Positions 10,680 through 21,403 of a DNA stretch of 64,000 nt are shown here, in pieces. The notes under the pieces were generated by a model. That model did no database searches. It was not told where the DNA came from and was given only the letters and a program-made list of their open reading frames with translations. The DNA lies in the NCBI GenBank assembly GCA_964017065.1, contig OZ024790.1:739218-803217 (forward strand), given 5' to 3'. The DNA comes from Haliclona indistincta (taxonomy: Eukaryota > Porifera > Demospongiae > Haplosclerida > Chalinidae). The position numbers and the translations under genes are program-made. Position 1 is the first letter of the stretch. Each line of letters starts with the position of its first letter.

Positions 10680-11575
10680 AGTATAGCCATGAGTAACTGG
10701 TATCTAAGCCGTAAGCAAAAGAAACGCACTCTCAAGTTCTCCGAGTCGTTCTGGAATAAGCGACCAGCGCTCCTCGACTGGGCGTACGACATCGACGAAC
10801 TGTTTCTGAAAACCACTAATGAGTACGAGACTAATCCTGCAACTTTACTACACACCGCTACTCTTACGCCTTCAGTAGACTCCACTGCTGCTACCACCAC
10901 TAGAAGAAACCGCTCGAGAAGAAACCGTTCCTAGCTACTCCGCCCTCGACCCAACCATTATCGGCAACGCCCTGGGAAACGCTCCCGTTTGGCGATCCGC
11001 GTGCTGCTGACCTGCAAGTCGAGCAAGCCAGACAGACTGGAATTCCAAGGAAGACACTCCAAGACCGTCTATGATAGTCACTTCAGATAGTGATAGTCTA
11101 TATAGCTAGACTGTGTCAACTCGTAGACTTTCACTAGTATTCATCACTTGTTGTTTCCATTGCTTGTATTATACACAATGCTAAGTATGTAAGTAAAATA
11201 TACCGTCTCCCGCTTAAATCAACCAATGAAACGCCTGGTGTCTATGAAGAACACCTAAGGTTCTACGTGAAATAGACACTAGTAGCTAGTCAATCTGATT
11301 GGTCAATATCACTGTACTATACTCTAAGCTATGACGTTACGCGATGAATAATTGAAACGGATAAACGTCATCTGCTCGCGTGCTAGTCACGTTACTTTCC
11401 CGAGAGTTTCCCTGACGGGTATATTGGAGTTGGATACTCTCCCTTCTATTATTTACTCTTGCTGCAATAGCATTTGAATACTGTCAAAACGATCGAATAG
11501 TCGAATAGTACAAGTAATTCGTTTCAGCCCTAAATAGTACTGGCATTGACATTGATCCACTCTTCTCATGTGCAG

Positions 11576-11677
11576 GATGGATACTCTGCTCTGATGTTAG
11601 CTGCTCGTGAAGGTCACACAGCCATTGTACAATACCTGGTTGAGAGAACAACAGCTCAAGTTATTGCCACAAATGAT
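11576..11677 (+). CDS. Ankyrin-repeat gene 1, ankyrin exon
   Basis: A 102-bp phase 0-0 exon between TGTGCAG and GTGAGT, encoding one repeat (YSALMLAAREGHTAIVQYL). It differs from its siblings mainly at the exposed positions 1-2 and 8-12, the usual variable surface of ankyrin repeats. It lies just downstream of the hAT insertion. Confidence 0.8.
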
Positions 11678-12327
11678 GTGAGTCATAGTAACAGTGTACA
11701 GTGTATATTATAATTATTTTACCTGGCCTGACAATGTGTCAGACCAACATATGTGTTGACCGGACATGTCCTGACATTATTGAAATTCATGAAAAATCTT
11801 TGTTTACCGAAACTACATAATGTCTAATCATCATCTGAGTCATTGTCTGAGTAGTCACTGCTGATGCCATCTTCAGTAGATCCCTCTGATGACTTGATCC
11901 ATTTATCACATCTAACATTATTTTATTGTATTATCTATGGATTGTGATATTACCAACTAGTCACATGATGTTACTAAATATAGACCATCCAATGCTGTGC
12001 TATTACCATCAGCAGAGTATTGTCTGATACAGGGTGCTCCTAGGAGACACTGTCCCATATTGATAGTCATTGTTAACTAACTACACCCATTACTATGGAG
12101 ATTATACCACTCTCAAGGATTGTGTGTCCTTTATTCAGAGGTCACTTTCTTGTGTTGAGTAGCATTCACAGTGCAGGTTGTCACACATGTCATGTGACCC
12201 ACACTGAGCAGTCCTGGGTGGTGAAGGGGTTAGTGCCTGTCTCATCTGTGGGTCCCAGTAGTATCCAGAAACAAGAGACAGTTAATAGTTTATGTGTGTT
12301 ATATTGATCCACTCTTCTCATGTGTAG
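11678..12327 (+). other. Intron with dispersed repeat fragments
   Basis: After 30 bp of the standard intron cassette the sequence changes to a fragment (about 11710-11830) related to 5755-5810, containing CTGACAA...TTGTCAG-like inverted motifs. 11930-12260 aligns with 16440-16800. The final 50 bp is the conserved ankyrin-intron 3' end. No gene is seen. Confidence 0.55.
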
Positions 12328-12429
12328 GGTGGATCCACTGCTCTGATGAATGCTGCTCGGTGGGGTCACACAGCCACTGTACAATACCTGGTTGAACGAA
12401 CAACAGCTCAAGTTAATGCCACAGATAAA
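12328..12429 (+). CDS. Ankyrin-repeat gene 1, ankyrin exon
   Basis: A 102-bp phase 0-0 exon whose acceptor reads TGTGTAG rather than TGTGCAG. It encodes one repeat (GSTALMNAARWGHTATVQYL) and is nearly identical to the exon at 2228 over both exon and flanking intron. That points to a recent duplication or gene conversion of the exon-intron cassette. Confidence 0.8.
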
Positions 12430-12982
12430 GTGAGTCATAGTAACAGTGTACAGTGTATTACTGTACATGTACATTGGGTACTTGTGAATAAAGTCAATAA
12501 ACACAAGTATCATTGATAGAAATTGAGTGATAGAACTGTCATTGATAATACAGTACATGTGGATAAGCAACAAGCTCATATTCCAACATGTATGTCAGAA
12601 GGCTACAGCAGTGGTACTATTATGTGTTTCAGACGAAATATTGAACTCTTTGATTGTTTTGTGTATACAAACTGATTTTTAGTATTCACTAGTACAGCTT
12701 ATAGAGTCCTTAAGCCCCATTGAGCATTCTCAAGCAACACGCACAATGTGTAACTAACCTTTGTTCTGACTGACCAATCAAATTGCAAATTACACTTGGC
12801 TATGATCATAGAGCCTGTATTTCTGTAGTACAAGATGCTCACCTAACACTGTTGCTGGGCAGTGATAATATGCACAAGAGAAAAAGTATAATAATTATTA
12901 TTATGCTGCTTGTTTAAGGTGACGGAGAACAGTTACGCCAATGCACCACTGAATGAATATAATTTTCACTCAGTGATGGCAA

Positions 12983-13509
12983 TAGAGACATTTAGATTTA
13001 CATGTTTTCCTTCATACGTGTAACTTGTAACGTGTAGATGATCACGTGAGCATCGCCACACGTTCGAGTACGCGTCAATTTCCCCGTTCTGAACGTGTAG
13101 CACCCCGTCTACAGGTCGGCCGTTTCCCTGTAGATCCTGTTGCTCGAGATTATGTCAGCTCCACGTTTGTTATAGCTAAACATGTGCCTTGATGCCTGGT
13201 CTACATGTTGGACTAGTTAAAACGCAGATATGCGCTGTCGGTCATCTGCAGCACTCGTCTGAACACGAGCAACTGTAGATTCACTCACCGCTGGAAGCTT
13301 CATCTCTGGCAACAAACTTGTTCTGGCAGTTGTTTCTAGCATATGAAAGCCATGTCTTGGTGCAAAACCTGGAATTCTGATTGCTCTTCGTCTTCCTGCG
13401 TAGCTGCCTAGCCACAAGTATTTTCAGAATCTAAATCACCTACAGAATTTTACCTGTAACGCCAAACGCGAGTTACAGGTTACACGTAACGTGAATCTAA
13501 AGGTCTCTA
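12983..13509. mobile_element. Short inverted-repeat element in a duplicated block
   Basis: The ends TAGAGAC.TTTAGATT and their complement (AATCTAAAGGTCTCTA) bound 527 bp that is absent from the paralogous copy near 57463, where GATGGCAATG runs on uninterrupted. The insertion therefore postdates the duplication. The target duplication is unclear (possibly 1-2 bp). No coding capacity is recognised. Confidence 0.65.
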
Positions 13510-14430
13510 ATGTAAATGGCGTCGGTATAACAGTTGTGTTTTGCTGCGCCGAATTGTGTGAACAATGTTAATAGGCAAGCTATTTCTTCGAGACAGCTAA
13601 GCTTTATGACCCTTGGAGGAGTGCTGTACACTATACACTCGGCTGAAGAGCTGTTTGTTTGTAATTTATGGATTAAAAAGGTTGAAAAATGTCGACCGTT
13701 TCAAGACTTTAGTCCGAGCCAGCTACTCAGGCGCCCAAGCTAGTAGCCTACAGCACTCCAGAGGATGCTAACCCATCGGTAAATAATGGGCTTTGTAGTT
13801 ACACTGTTACAATGCGTCCGAAAAGTGACGTGCCATTTTTCAGTTTACTATCCGTTCAGCTTTGCCTGCTGTTGCTGAGTTGTGTAGTGCCAGACAGTGA
13901 GCATAGCTCTCAATGTTTGGGAAGAACAGTGTTTAATGTCTTCATTGCTGGCCTTCATAGCGCTTTAGGAGTGGTCAGACCTAGCAACCATGGGACTGCT
14001 ATTACTTGGTTGCCGCTATGAATATAATTATTACATTGTTGCTGCCATAGCAACAGCAAATACAACTGTATACTCAGCCTTGCTGAATAACAGTGCTGTT
14101 CCTATGATGACACCTTGCCATTGTAGGCTGGAGGTGGACACTGTTTTGCTGTACGTGATCATGAACACGTGGGCTATACCGTAACAGAAAGATATTTCTA
14201 AATACACGTAATATCATTGAGAAATTTTAGAAAAACCACGCTGCTGAATATGCAACGTTGCTTTCTAGGAGCACGATCGAAAATATTGCTGTTACTAGAT
14301 TGTAGGTTCGCTGAAGCCTGCATTGCTGGAATATTAAGCCACACAAGTGAGTTTTACATGTTGATCATGGACTGGATTATTGATATTTTGTAAGCACAAT
14401 ATCCTCTTGAGCTCTGTTATACTAGTTATG
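13510..14430. repeat. Segmental-duplication block, paired with 57.5 and 59.1-60.0 kb
   Basis: Aligns with 57470-57540 and then 59117-59960; the copies diverge by scattered substitutions. The open frame 13812-14021 is also partly open in the other copy (59293-59583), with a hydrophobic stretch (LSVQLCLLLLSCVV). No splice signals or start context support it strongly, so it is not called as a gene. Confidence 0.7.
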
Positions 14431-14748
14431 CCATTGCCGTAAATGGACTCGAGTAGTCGTGTTTAGCTCCTAGCTCAGCGCACGGGTATGTGTTCATTAG
14501 AACTCTAGTCTGTCTATCAAATAATCTAACACTATTTAGAGTATATGCGTGGGCAGAATCAAAGGCACCGCGCTTCCTGTAAATCACGTATTTCGTGATT
14601 CCCGCCCACCGTACAATATCAGCGTCATAATTATTGAACGTGCTTTAATTCCCATACAGCACGCTGACGCTGATTCACTCAGTTATAGCGTACAGCTTAA
14701 TCTAGCCTGCCACGGCATATACTTTAAACCACTTAATATAAGTAAGTC

Positions 14749-14869
14749 GTGCTCTACGTGATTTATGGCATGAGGGGTGTGGTCTCGTGTCTGATAAAGC
14801 ACTCGGCTTCGCCTCGTGCTTTATCAGCCACTCGACCACACCCCTCGTGCCATAAATCACGTAGAGCAC
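14749..14869. repeat. Near-perfect 121-bp hairpin
   Basis: The left arm starts GTGCTCTACGTGATTTATGG and the right arm is its near-exact complement ending at 14869. The two arms are about 58 bp each, with a loop of about 5 nt (CTTCG region near 14810). The right side continues directly into the dispersed repeat also seen at 5636 and 55580, so it may be the terminus of a foldback element. Confidence 0.8.
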
Positions 14870-15013
14870 TCCTTACCTACATTAAGTAATACGTAATGTA
14901 AAGGAAAGACTACATTGTACAAAGCTTATAGTGCCCAAATAGTATTCTGACTCAGTGTACTACACAATAAGCTACCAACCAGCATGCAACAAACCTGCAC
15001 TGAAATACTATTA

Positions 15014-16238
15014 GGGAGGCACGGTAGTGCCTCCCTATGTAGGGTTGAACGGGAAAACAAGATGGCGGCTACATACAACGTATTAGCGTTCAAACGCTGA
15101 TATTTCGCCTGGTGATGAACTTTATACGTCAGAAGACACCTAAATCTGCTCTGTGGCATTGCCCCATCTTACAGTAGCAAGGAGATCGCTCGAAATTGTT
15201 ACTAAAGTGACGAACCTGGAAACGGTGAAAATCGAGTTTCGTCATCTTCGTTTTCTTCTACTTTCTTCTTTCTTCAGTGCGCCTAGCACCTTTACGCGAG
15301 CAATGCCGAGACCAAAACCCATGAACAGTCATAAAATTCTCCTGGCAGGTGCCTTTTGAACTTCGTTTTTAGCGAAACGGCGATATGAATTCAGCGATTT
15401 CTCGATCGTGATCCATTGTCAGCTAAGTGTTAGACGCCATTATTGTGATTGCGCAATATGCACATGACCAAGCAGTGGTTAGCACACGTGACCAGGCACT
15501 AGCTTGAGTATCGCCGCGCCGTATGGATCACGTAGAACACATATATGTCTGGAGTCTTCGAAGAATGGTAAGCTCGTATAGGATCACCATTCTGCACTTG
15601 CCAGATAATTTCAACCGCCGTACAGGTCTACAAGCAAGTGTGGGCGGGGATCATATCCTCTGCATGCATGCATGCGTAGGCGAGCTGAGTAACAATTAGT
15701 TTTAGCTACAAGTTTAAATTCTTAATAATATTGAAAAGCCATCAGCAACAGGAAAACTAAACCAATGGTGGAAACAAAGACAGCTCAGTATGTGCATGAT
15801 ATTGAACTGCACTTCACTGAAAAAGAAAAAAGAACACAAACAAGAAAATTAGAAAGATTTCTATCGAAATCAAAAGGATGTAGGGTTGTGAAATCTACCA
15901 CTGGTCTACGATGTTAACTAACAAGGAGCAAGCATGGAATGGTAACACGATTGACTTGCTAACAGACCATAGATCCCTACATCAGTGGCTGTACATAAGA
16001 CCAATATTTTGTCGCAAGCTGAATGCACGTTACGTGTCAGTCAACAGCAACTAGCTGAACTAACTATAGCCAACCACAGCAGCCACTGATGTAGGGATCT
16101 ATGGTCTGTTAGCAAGTCAATCGTGTTACCATTCCATGCTTGTTCCTTGTTAGTTTACATTTTGGACCAGTGGTAGATTTCACAACCCTACATCCTTTTG
16201 ATTTCGATAGAAATCTTTCTAATTTTCTTTAACACAAA
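15014..16238. repeat. Composite repeat, copy 1 (contains a foldback at 15841-16230)
   Basis: Starts with the hairpin GGGAGGCACGGTAGTGCCTCCC and ends in a foldback with arms of about 145 bp (15841-15993 and 16085-16230). A second copy is 27640-28417 continuing at 34833-35264, interrupted there by the BEL element. This copy preserves the empty BEL target site near 15795. The open frame 15153-15359 is not conserved in copy 2 and is not called. Confidence 0.8.
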
Positions 16239-17220
16239 GTAGCCGCCTAGCATTATAACAAAGCTATTATGATAATAACAACATCTAGTAAATGAACATT
16301 TGTGCTAATAATTTTGAATCAGTTTCCACTCGCTTGTAAGAACAGTAGAGACAGCTTTACAACTTTGTGCAGCTCAAGCAAGAGTGATGCAGTGAGTGTG
16401 TCAGCACATCTCCGTAGATCCCTCTGTTGACTTGATCCGTTTATCACATCCAACATTATTTTACTATTATTATCTATGGATTGTGATATTACCAACAAGT
16501 CACATGATGCTACTAAATATAGACCATCCAATGCTGTGCTATTACCATCAGCAGAGTATTGTCTGTTACTGGGTGCTCCTAGGAGACACTGTCCCATATT
16601 GATAGTAATTGTTTACTAACCACACCCATTACTACGGAGATTATACCACTCTCAAGGATTGTGTGTCCTTTATTCAGAGGTCACTTTCTTGTGTTGAGTA
16701 GCATTCACAGTGCAGGTTGTCACACATGTCATGTGACCCACACTGAGCAGTCCTGGGTGGTGAAGGGGTTAGTGCCTGTCTCATCTGTGGGTCCCAGTAG
16801 TATCCCGTCATGTATAATAGTGACCACAGTATGGTTTGTAGTGGTAGGGAGGGAGCTGGTGAACAGGTTCACTAGTGTTGTGATGGTGACTGGGTAGGAT
16901 CAGAGAGCATGTGATAGCTGCTGCAGTCATGTGACAGTCATGTGTTTATGATGGCTCTATGGGTAGTCATTGTTCAGTGACTCTTATTGATAAAAATTAT
17001 GCTTAGTTCACAATATTGCAGATTATCATTGGTAGGAATTACTGAGACACTTAGGTTACACTGCTCCTGATTCACTGCAAACTGGATACATTTCTAATTA
17101 GATCGTTACATGTATCTGATGAAACCAGGTATAAAATAATTTGATGATAATTTGCATATGGATGCATGGAATACACAATAGCAAAAAAAATGCTAATATG
17201 AAGTGTATCCAATAAGATGA
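16239..17220. other. Intron filler with duplicated fragments
   Basis: 16440-16900 is related to 11930-12260 and 5812-5935. Nothing coding is recognised. It lies in the long intron of ankyrin gene 1 between 12429 and 18885. Confidence 0.5.
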
Positions 17221-18085
17221 TTAAATTAAAGAAGGTAAGTTAGAAATATGAGATCTAATGGAGGTAATACTAGGAGACTGTGTAATATGAACTGGCAAAG
17301 ATTTCCAAACAGAAATAGAATAAGGAATATAAGAAAAAAGATAAGAGTTAGTTCGGGCAAATGGTTGAACCAATATGGGACGGTTGGAGGAACGCGTGTT
17401 GTACGGGAGAGACGGTCTAATCCGGACAAGATGTTCTGGAAAGTAACAAAGAGAGTTAACAACTCTGTACAAAAAACATAAAGAGAGTTCAGTTCTTCTC
17501 CTCTCAAGAGTTGGAATGTCAAATTGAGATAACAGGTCCAAGTAGTTAGAGTCCCAAGCACAGCAAAAAGATTTAATGGCAACTCTCTGAACACTCTCCA
17601 ATTGTTTAATATCTTTTTCAGTATGAGGCGACCACACTGGAGAAGCGTACTCTAATCTGGGACGAACCAGAGTGACATAAAGTCTTACCAGCATCTCGGT
17701 GTCAAAATCCCTGTAGAAGTGTCTAAAAATCACTCCCAGCATTTTCCGTGCCTTAGCACAAATTATAGCAATATGGGTAGACCAGGAAAGATCACAAGAT
17801 ATGTTAACACCAAGATATTTATATGTGGTGACCTGCTCAAGTGTGCAACCATTGAGGGTGAGAGAAACAGAGCTATTGCCCTTTTTCCTACTGATGATCA
17901 TTGATTTACATTTAGAAGAATTGAACTTGAGATAATTGTCAGTAGACCAACGCTCAATCTCTAAAATGTCTCTCTGCAACTCCTCAAGGTCGCAGGAACT
18001 AGAAATCGGTTTATAAAGAAGCAGGTCGTCAGCATATAAAGAATCAACGGAGCCAGATGACTTAGAACACAAAGTAATATCATTG
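17221..18085 (-). pseudogene. 5'-truncated LINE reverse-transcriptase fragment (CR1/L2-like)
   Basis: The reading frame enters at YINDITLCS and carries the reverse-transcriptase catalytic box LYADDLLLY. It then has the thumb-region motif YKYLGVNIS and a C-terminal tail with RTNSYLFSYIPYSISVWKSLP, typical of CR1/L2-group LINEs. Everything upstream of the YADD box is missing, as expected from 5' truncation during target-primed reverse transcription. The breakpoint near 18085 abuts sequence otherwise found in ankyrin introns (ATTGAGTGAT). It lies antisense to gene 1. Confidence 0.85.
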
Positions 18086-18884
18086 ATATAAATTGAGTGA
18101 TACCATTGCGTAGTGGGGTTTGATATAGAATTTGGGAGTATTTTGAAAGTCAATCGTCTTTTAGAAAGTTTCTAGAAAAATTTTGAAAACTACTTTTGAA
18201 AATTTAAGCCCTCTTTGAGTGATTTTCAGGCCTTTTGTTATTTTTGGACACCAACAGACGAGAAATTTACTTTCTCACAATGATTTTTGTGGCACTATGG
18301 TTAGCAGTGGGGAATCCCCCTATACCAGGGTACTGTATGATACACTGCTTAGCAATAGACACTTGACACAGTAATAGTTATACAGTGCATCCAGTTTAGC
18401 GTCCAAGCGTATCGAGGGCGGTATGGTAACAGCGCAAGGGCTTCCAAACTGCGCAGGTCTGATTGGATGCGCTGTCCAACTGATTTAGACCATAGCAACA
18501 TCAAACAAAAACAATGTGAACATAGCACACATGCTCAGTAGATGATAGCGCCCGCATAATGCCATGATGCTCAGCAATGTTGTTGTAAGAAGGTCGATTG
18601 TACTTAGCCTAACCACCAAGAAACAAGTAGAATTCAAATGAAGAAAGCTACCTTGACATGCAGAGAATGGCGAAATCTGACTTGACATTGAGAGAGACTG
18701 CGTCTGAGTAGCGCTCCATGAAGCTTGTTTGCAACTTGCTTGCTGTTGGCACTAGAGTCTCTGGTGTTCAGAAATCAGCTCAGGCTCACTCCACTATATT
18801 CTATTGTACTAGTTATAGTGTTTGATCAGATGAATATTAAAATAGCTCTTGTACCGGCTCTGTACACCTTCTATCCTCTTATAG

Positions 18885-18983
18885 GGCTCATGGACTGCCT
18901 GTCACTATGCTGCTAGGTATGGTCACCTGGAGGTGGTGAAGCTACTAGTATCCCATGGAGCCAACAGACAGATGAGGAATAAG
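18885..18983 (+). CDS. Ankyrin-repeat gene 1, divergent 99-bp ankyrin exon
   Basis: A 33-codon phase 0-0 exon after CTTATAG and before GTGAGT. It encodes an ankyrin repeat close to the general consensus (TACHYAARYGHLEVVKLLVSHGA). Its sequence class differs from the 102-bp exons, and it has an orthologous partner at 61433-61531 in gene B, so this repeat predates the duplication of the locus. Confidence 0.85.
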
Positions 18984-19103
18984 GTGAGTGTCACTGAGGT
19001 GATGAGATTATGTGTTAGTGGACGTATAATTTTTTATTTACACGTGATAAAATTAGTTTGTTCTAGCAAGGGAGTATAGAGACAGAGGGCATGCATCTGT
19101 TAA

Positions 19104-19690
19104 CCCTTTAACCACTAATGACGCCTTTAGGTGTCATAATTAGTACCACCCACATTGGACATCATAAATAGTGTGTAGAGTGCCTTAGAAATCTCAAATT
19201 AAGCCAAAGTGTAGAATGACTTAAAAAAACAAAAATTGTTTCTCGCGCTTATTCATTACTGTGACCGAAGATTGACTTAGGTTTGTTTCCCGTAGGGCGG
19301 AACCGAAAGCGGCCAAGGCGAATGTTTGCATTTTTGTGGCTTCAGGATGCCCGGAAACGCACACTTTGCATTGATCATGGTCTAAACTATGCTGTTTGCT
19401 CACCTGGACACCACCAGGTTTTTGTATCATTCACCATGGCTAGACAAAGACCAAAATTAGCTGGTAAATGACGAGGCCGCAACACTTATGTGGCTTCAGT
19501 TCTGATGTGGGAGTGGCCAACTTGGAGTTTAGCACATGGTCGTAAAATTTTATATGCCAGGAGAAGAGGATGCTAGTTTGGAACAGCTAGCGTACGAACA
19601 GCTAGCGTATGGAACAGGTGGAGAAAATTGCAAGACAAACTACCAGTTTAGAGCAGATCAAAATTTGGACGAAATAATTCAGCAATTAAA
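19104..19690. mobile_element. TTAA-type element, divergent subfamily, 3' end lost
   Basis: Begins at TTAA with the CCCTTTAA end and the GACGCC...GTCATAA subterminal motif. It stops at AATTAAAG, just short of the expected right end, with a small loss of target sequence (compare the empty site near 61660). It shares internal sequence with the partial copy at 60384-60766. Confidence 0.7.
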
Positions 19691-20151
19691 GTCCCGTAGG
19701 ATATAGTATACAGTGCATATGTCAGTACGTTTGCGGAGAGTGTAGGCTAGTGCAGGTACACCTGTATCTGTGAACGGCGACATAGTGACAGTAGTAGCTG
19801 CTCGCCCTTGTCTGTAACCACAAGACGATTGCTTGTTGTTAAATGCGTGAGGGAGGCACACTAGTCGCGCATTCTTCAAGCTGGAAATCTGAAATTCGTG
19901 AGACCTTCGCTGTCTGCTACTCTGGCTTGCGTTTGGAAGAAATCAAAGAGCAGCAGTGGATTGTTGTATCTGTAGTAGGAGAACACCGGCGTAGGACTGG
20001 TATGTGCCGCTGTGCCTGGGATAGCTAGACAGGCTGTATCTGAATAAGTGTCATTAGTTACCGCCTACTTTTTCTACGTCAGCAATTGATGTGTGTAACT
20101 TCTATTTTTAGTAACAATAAATATTTTGATATCCTATGGGAGTGATTGACA

Positions 20152-20154
<3 letters not shown>

Positions 20155-20184
<30 letters not shown>

Positions 20185-20990
20185 ATAGTTTAGCAAATTG
20201 CATGGACACACACAAATAGCAATGCATGCTAATACAAGGTGTGTACCCAAATGAATAAACAAGTATACAGAAATAATAAATAATGTAGAATAGCACGAGT
20301 CCAGATATGTGAAAGAAGTCACCGATCAGTAGCCACAAGTATAGGTGAATGGTTAGAAGAGGTCAGCCACGAATATAATAATAGTAGAAAGGTAGAATCA
20401 AATATAGTTAAGTGAACAGGTCAGTAAACAAGAGAACAGTAGATTGAGCAAGAGGTTAACAAGTACAGGCTTAGGAAGAGGTCACAACAAGTACAGGCTT
20501 AGTAGAGTTTAGAAAGCGATGAGGGCAGGAACTTTCAATGAAGAGAAAGAATTAGAATAAAAGATAGAAGTAGAGAAAAAATTAGAGAGGCATGAGAGAA
20601 TGCTCGAGTAGAAGTGAGAGGGTTAGATAGAGGAGCAGGAGGAGTAGGAAGAAGAAAAGGAGGGCGTCTCATGTGTGGCTTCCGAGGCATCGAATTAGAC
20701 TCAGATTGACAGGGTGATACATGATGCGGTGACTTAGAAGGACAAGAGAAAGGGGGAGTAGAGTGCTGGGTTTGAGGCGAGCACTGACAGCTAGGAGACC
20801 GACTGTGAGCAAAACTGGGCACGGGTGACCTGGAGGAGGCTCTGTCTTCATGAGTAGACACACGTCCATGGACATCCTGGTTACCACCAGCTAGGCGAGC
20901 ACTCCTCCTAGGCACAGCCACCGAGGCAGCAGTCCCTCCACCACGACTCTTTCCGCCACGCGTCCGCGCCATGTTGGTGACTTACTCGAC
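20155..20990 (-). mobile_element. Poly(A)-tailed retro-insertion with 7-bp target duplication
   Basis: Read on the minus strand, 836 bp ends in a run of about 26 A (T at 20155-20180). GACAGTT flanks it on both sides (20148-20154, 20991-20997), while the empty site in the 61628-62203 copy has GACAGTT once. This is target-primed insertion of an RNA copy. It may be a retrocopy of a host transcript or an internally deleted LINE derivative; nothing in the 3' part decides between them. Confidence 0.8.
20535..20972 (-). CDS. Unrecognised 145-codon ORF in the retro-insertion
   Basis: The ATG lies 18 nt from the 5' end of the insertion. The product starts basic and glycine-rich (MARTRGGKSRGGG), continues as a Ser/Pro-rich disordered segment with many basic residues and several Cys/His, and ends in a short hydrophobic tail (LIFSLLLSFILILSL). 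The basic start resembles nucleic-acid-binding N-termini such as LINE ORF1 proteins, but no domain is recognised. Function is unknown. Confidence 0.4.
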   Translation of the reverse strand: MARTRGGKSRGGGTAASVAVPRRSARLAGGNQDVHGRVSTHEDRASSRSPVPSFAHSRSPSCQCSPQTQHSTPPFSCPSKSPHHVSPCQSESNSMPRKPHMRRPPFLLPTPPAPLSNPLTSTRAFSHASLIFSLLLSFILILSLH

Positions 20991-21403
20991 GACAGTTGCA
21001 TGCCCTCTTTCACTCTGTTAAAACAGGGGTGTTGTGGGGACACTCCATGTTGTGTAGGTACTCGTTTAAAATTCAGAATCAACGATTTTAAACGCACTAT
21101 ACACCCTTGGTTCTAGCCTGCCGGTTAGAAAAAGTTTTTATTTAGTTGTCAGCTCTCTCACAACAGTCTAAACAATTTGGAACACTCCTCAAACCTACAT
21201 AGCCGACACCATAGCCTTAGTGCACGATCAGAATCAGACCTGTAGTATGTGTTAATTAGTTTTTGATCCTTGCTGTGGTTCGTCTGCACTAGGACTCTAA
21301 TGCACATTCAAAATCAATCTAATCCCGTCTTCTCTACATGTCAATAAAACGTTGATTTTGCATGTCAAAATCATTGATTTGTCTGCACTAGTTCTCTAGA
21401 TAA

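Larger units (their letters stand above)
9026..11532. mobile_element. hAT-type element with 8-bp target duplication (outer)
   Basis: The ends are TAGGGCTGAAACGAAT / ATTCGTTTCAGCCCTA. Flanking 8-mers GATAGAAC (9018-9025) and AATAGTAC (11533-11540) match at 6 of 8 positions. Joining the flanks gives the sequence present in related ankyrin introns (TGATAGAACTGGCATTG). Further inward, 9280-9324 plus 10113-10150 is inverted relative to 11370-11470. No full transposase is visible. The 8-bp duplication and TAGGG ends fit the hAT superfamily. Confidence 0.8.
19070..21106. mobile_element. Inverted-repeat element, copy 1, carrying two further insertions
   Basis: Matches the intact 576-bp copy at 61628-62203, whose ends share GGGCGTATAG...GAGGGCATGC and GTCAATCACTCCC. 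Here the left end is interrupted by a TTAA-type element (from 19104) and the right end by a poly(A)-tailed insertion (20155-20990). Both copies lie at equivalent positions of the duplicated ankyrin locus, so the host element predates the duplication and the nested ones follow it. Confidence 0.75.

Noticed and set aside
13812..14021. Small membrane-protein gene conserved in two copies (also 59293-59583)
   Set aside because: The frame differs in length and start between copies and lies in duplicated intron sequence; similarity is explained by the duplication.
20108..20338. ORF with a poly-Lys stretch
   Set aside because: It reads through the poly(A) tail of the retro-insertion.
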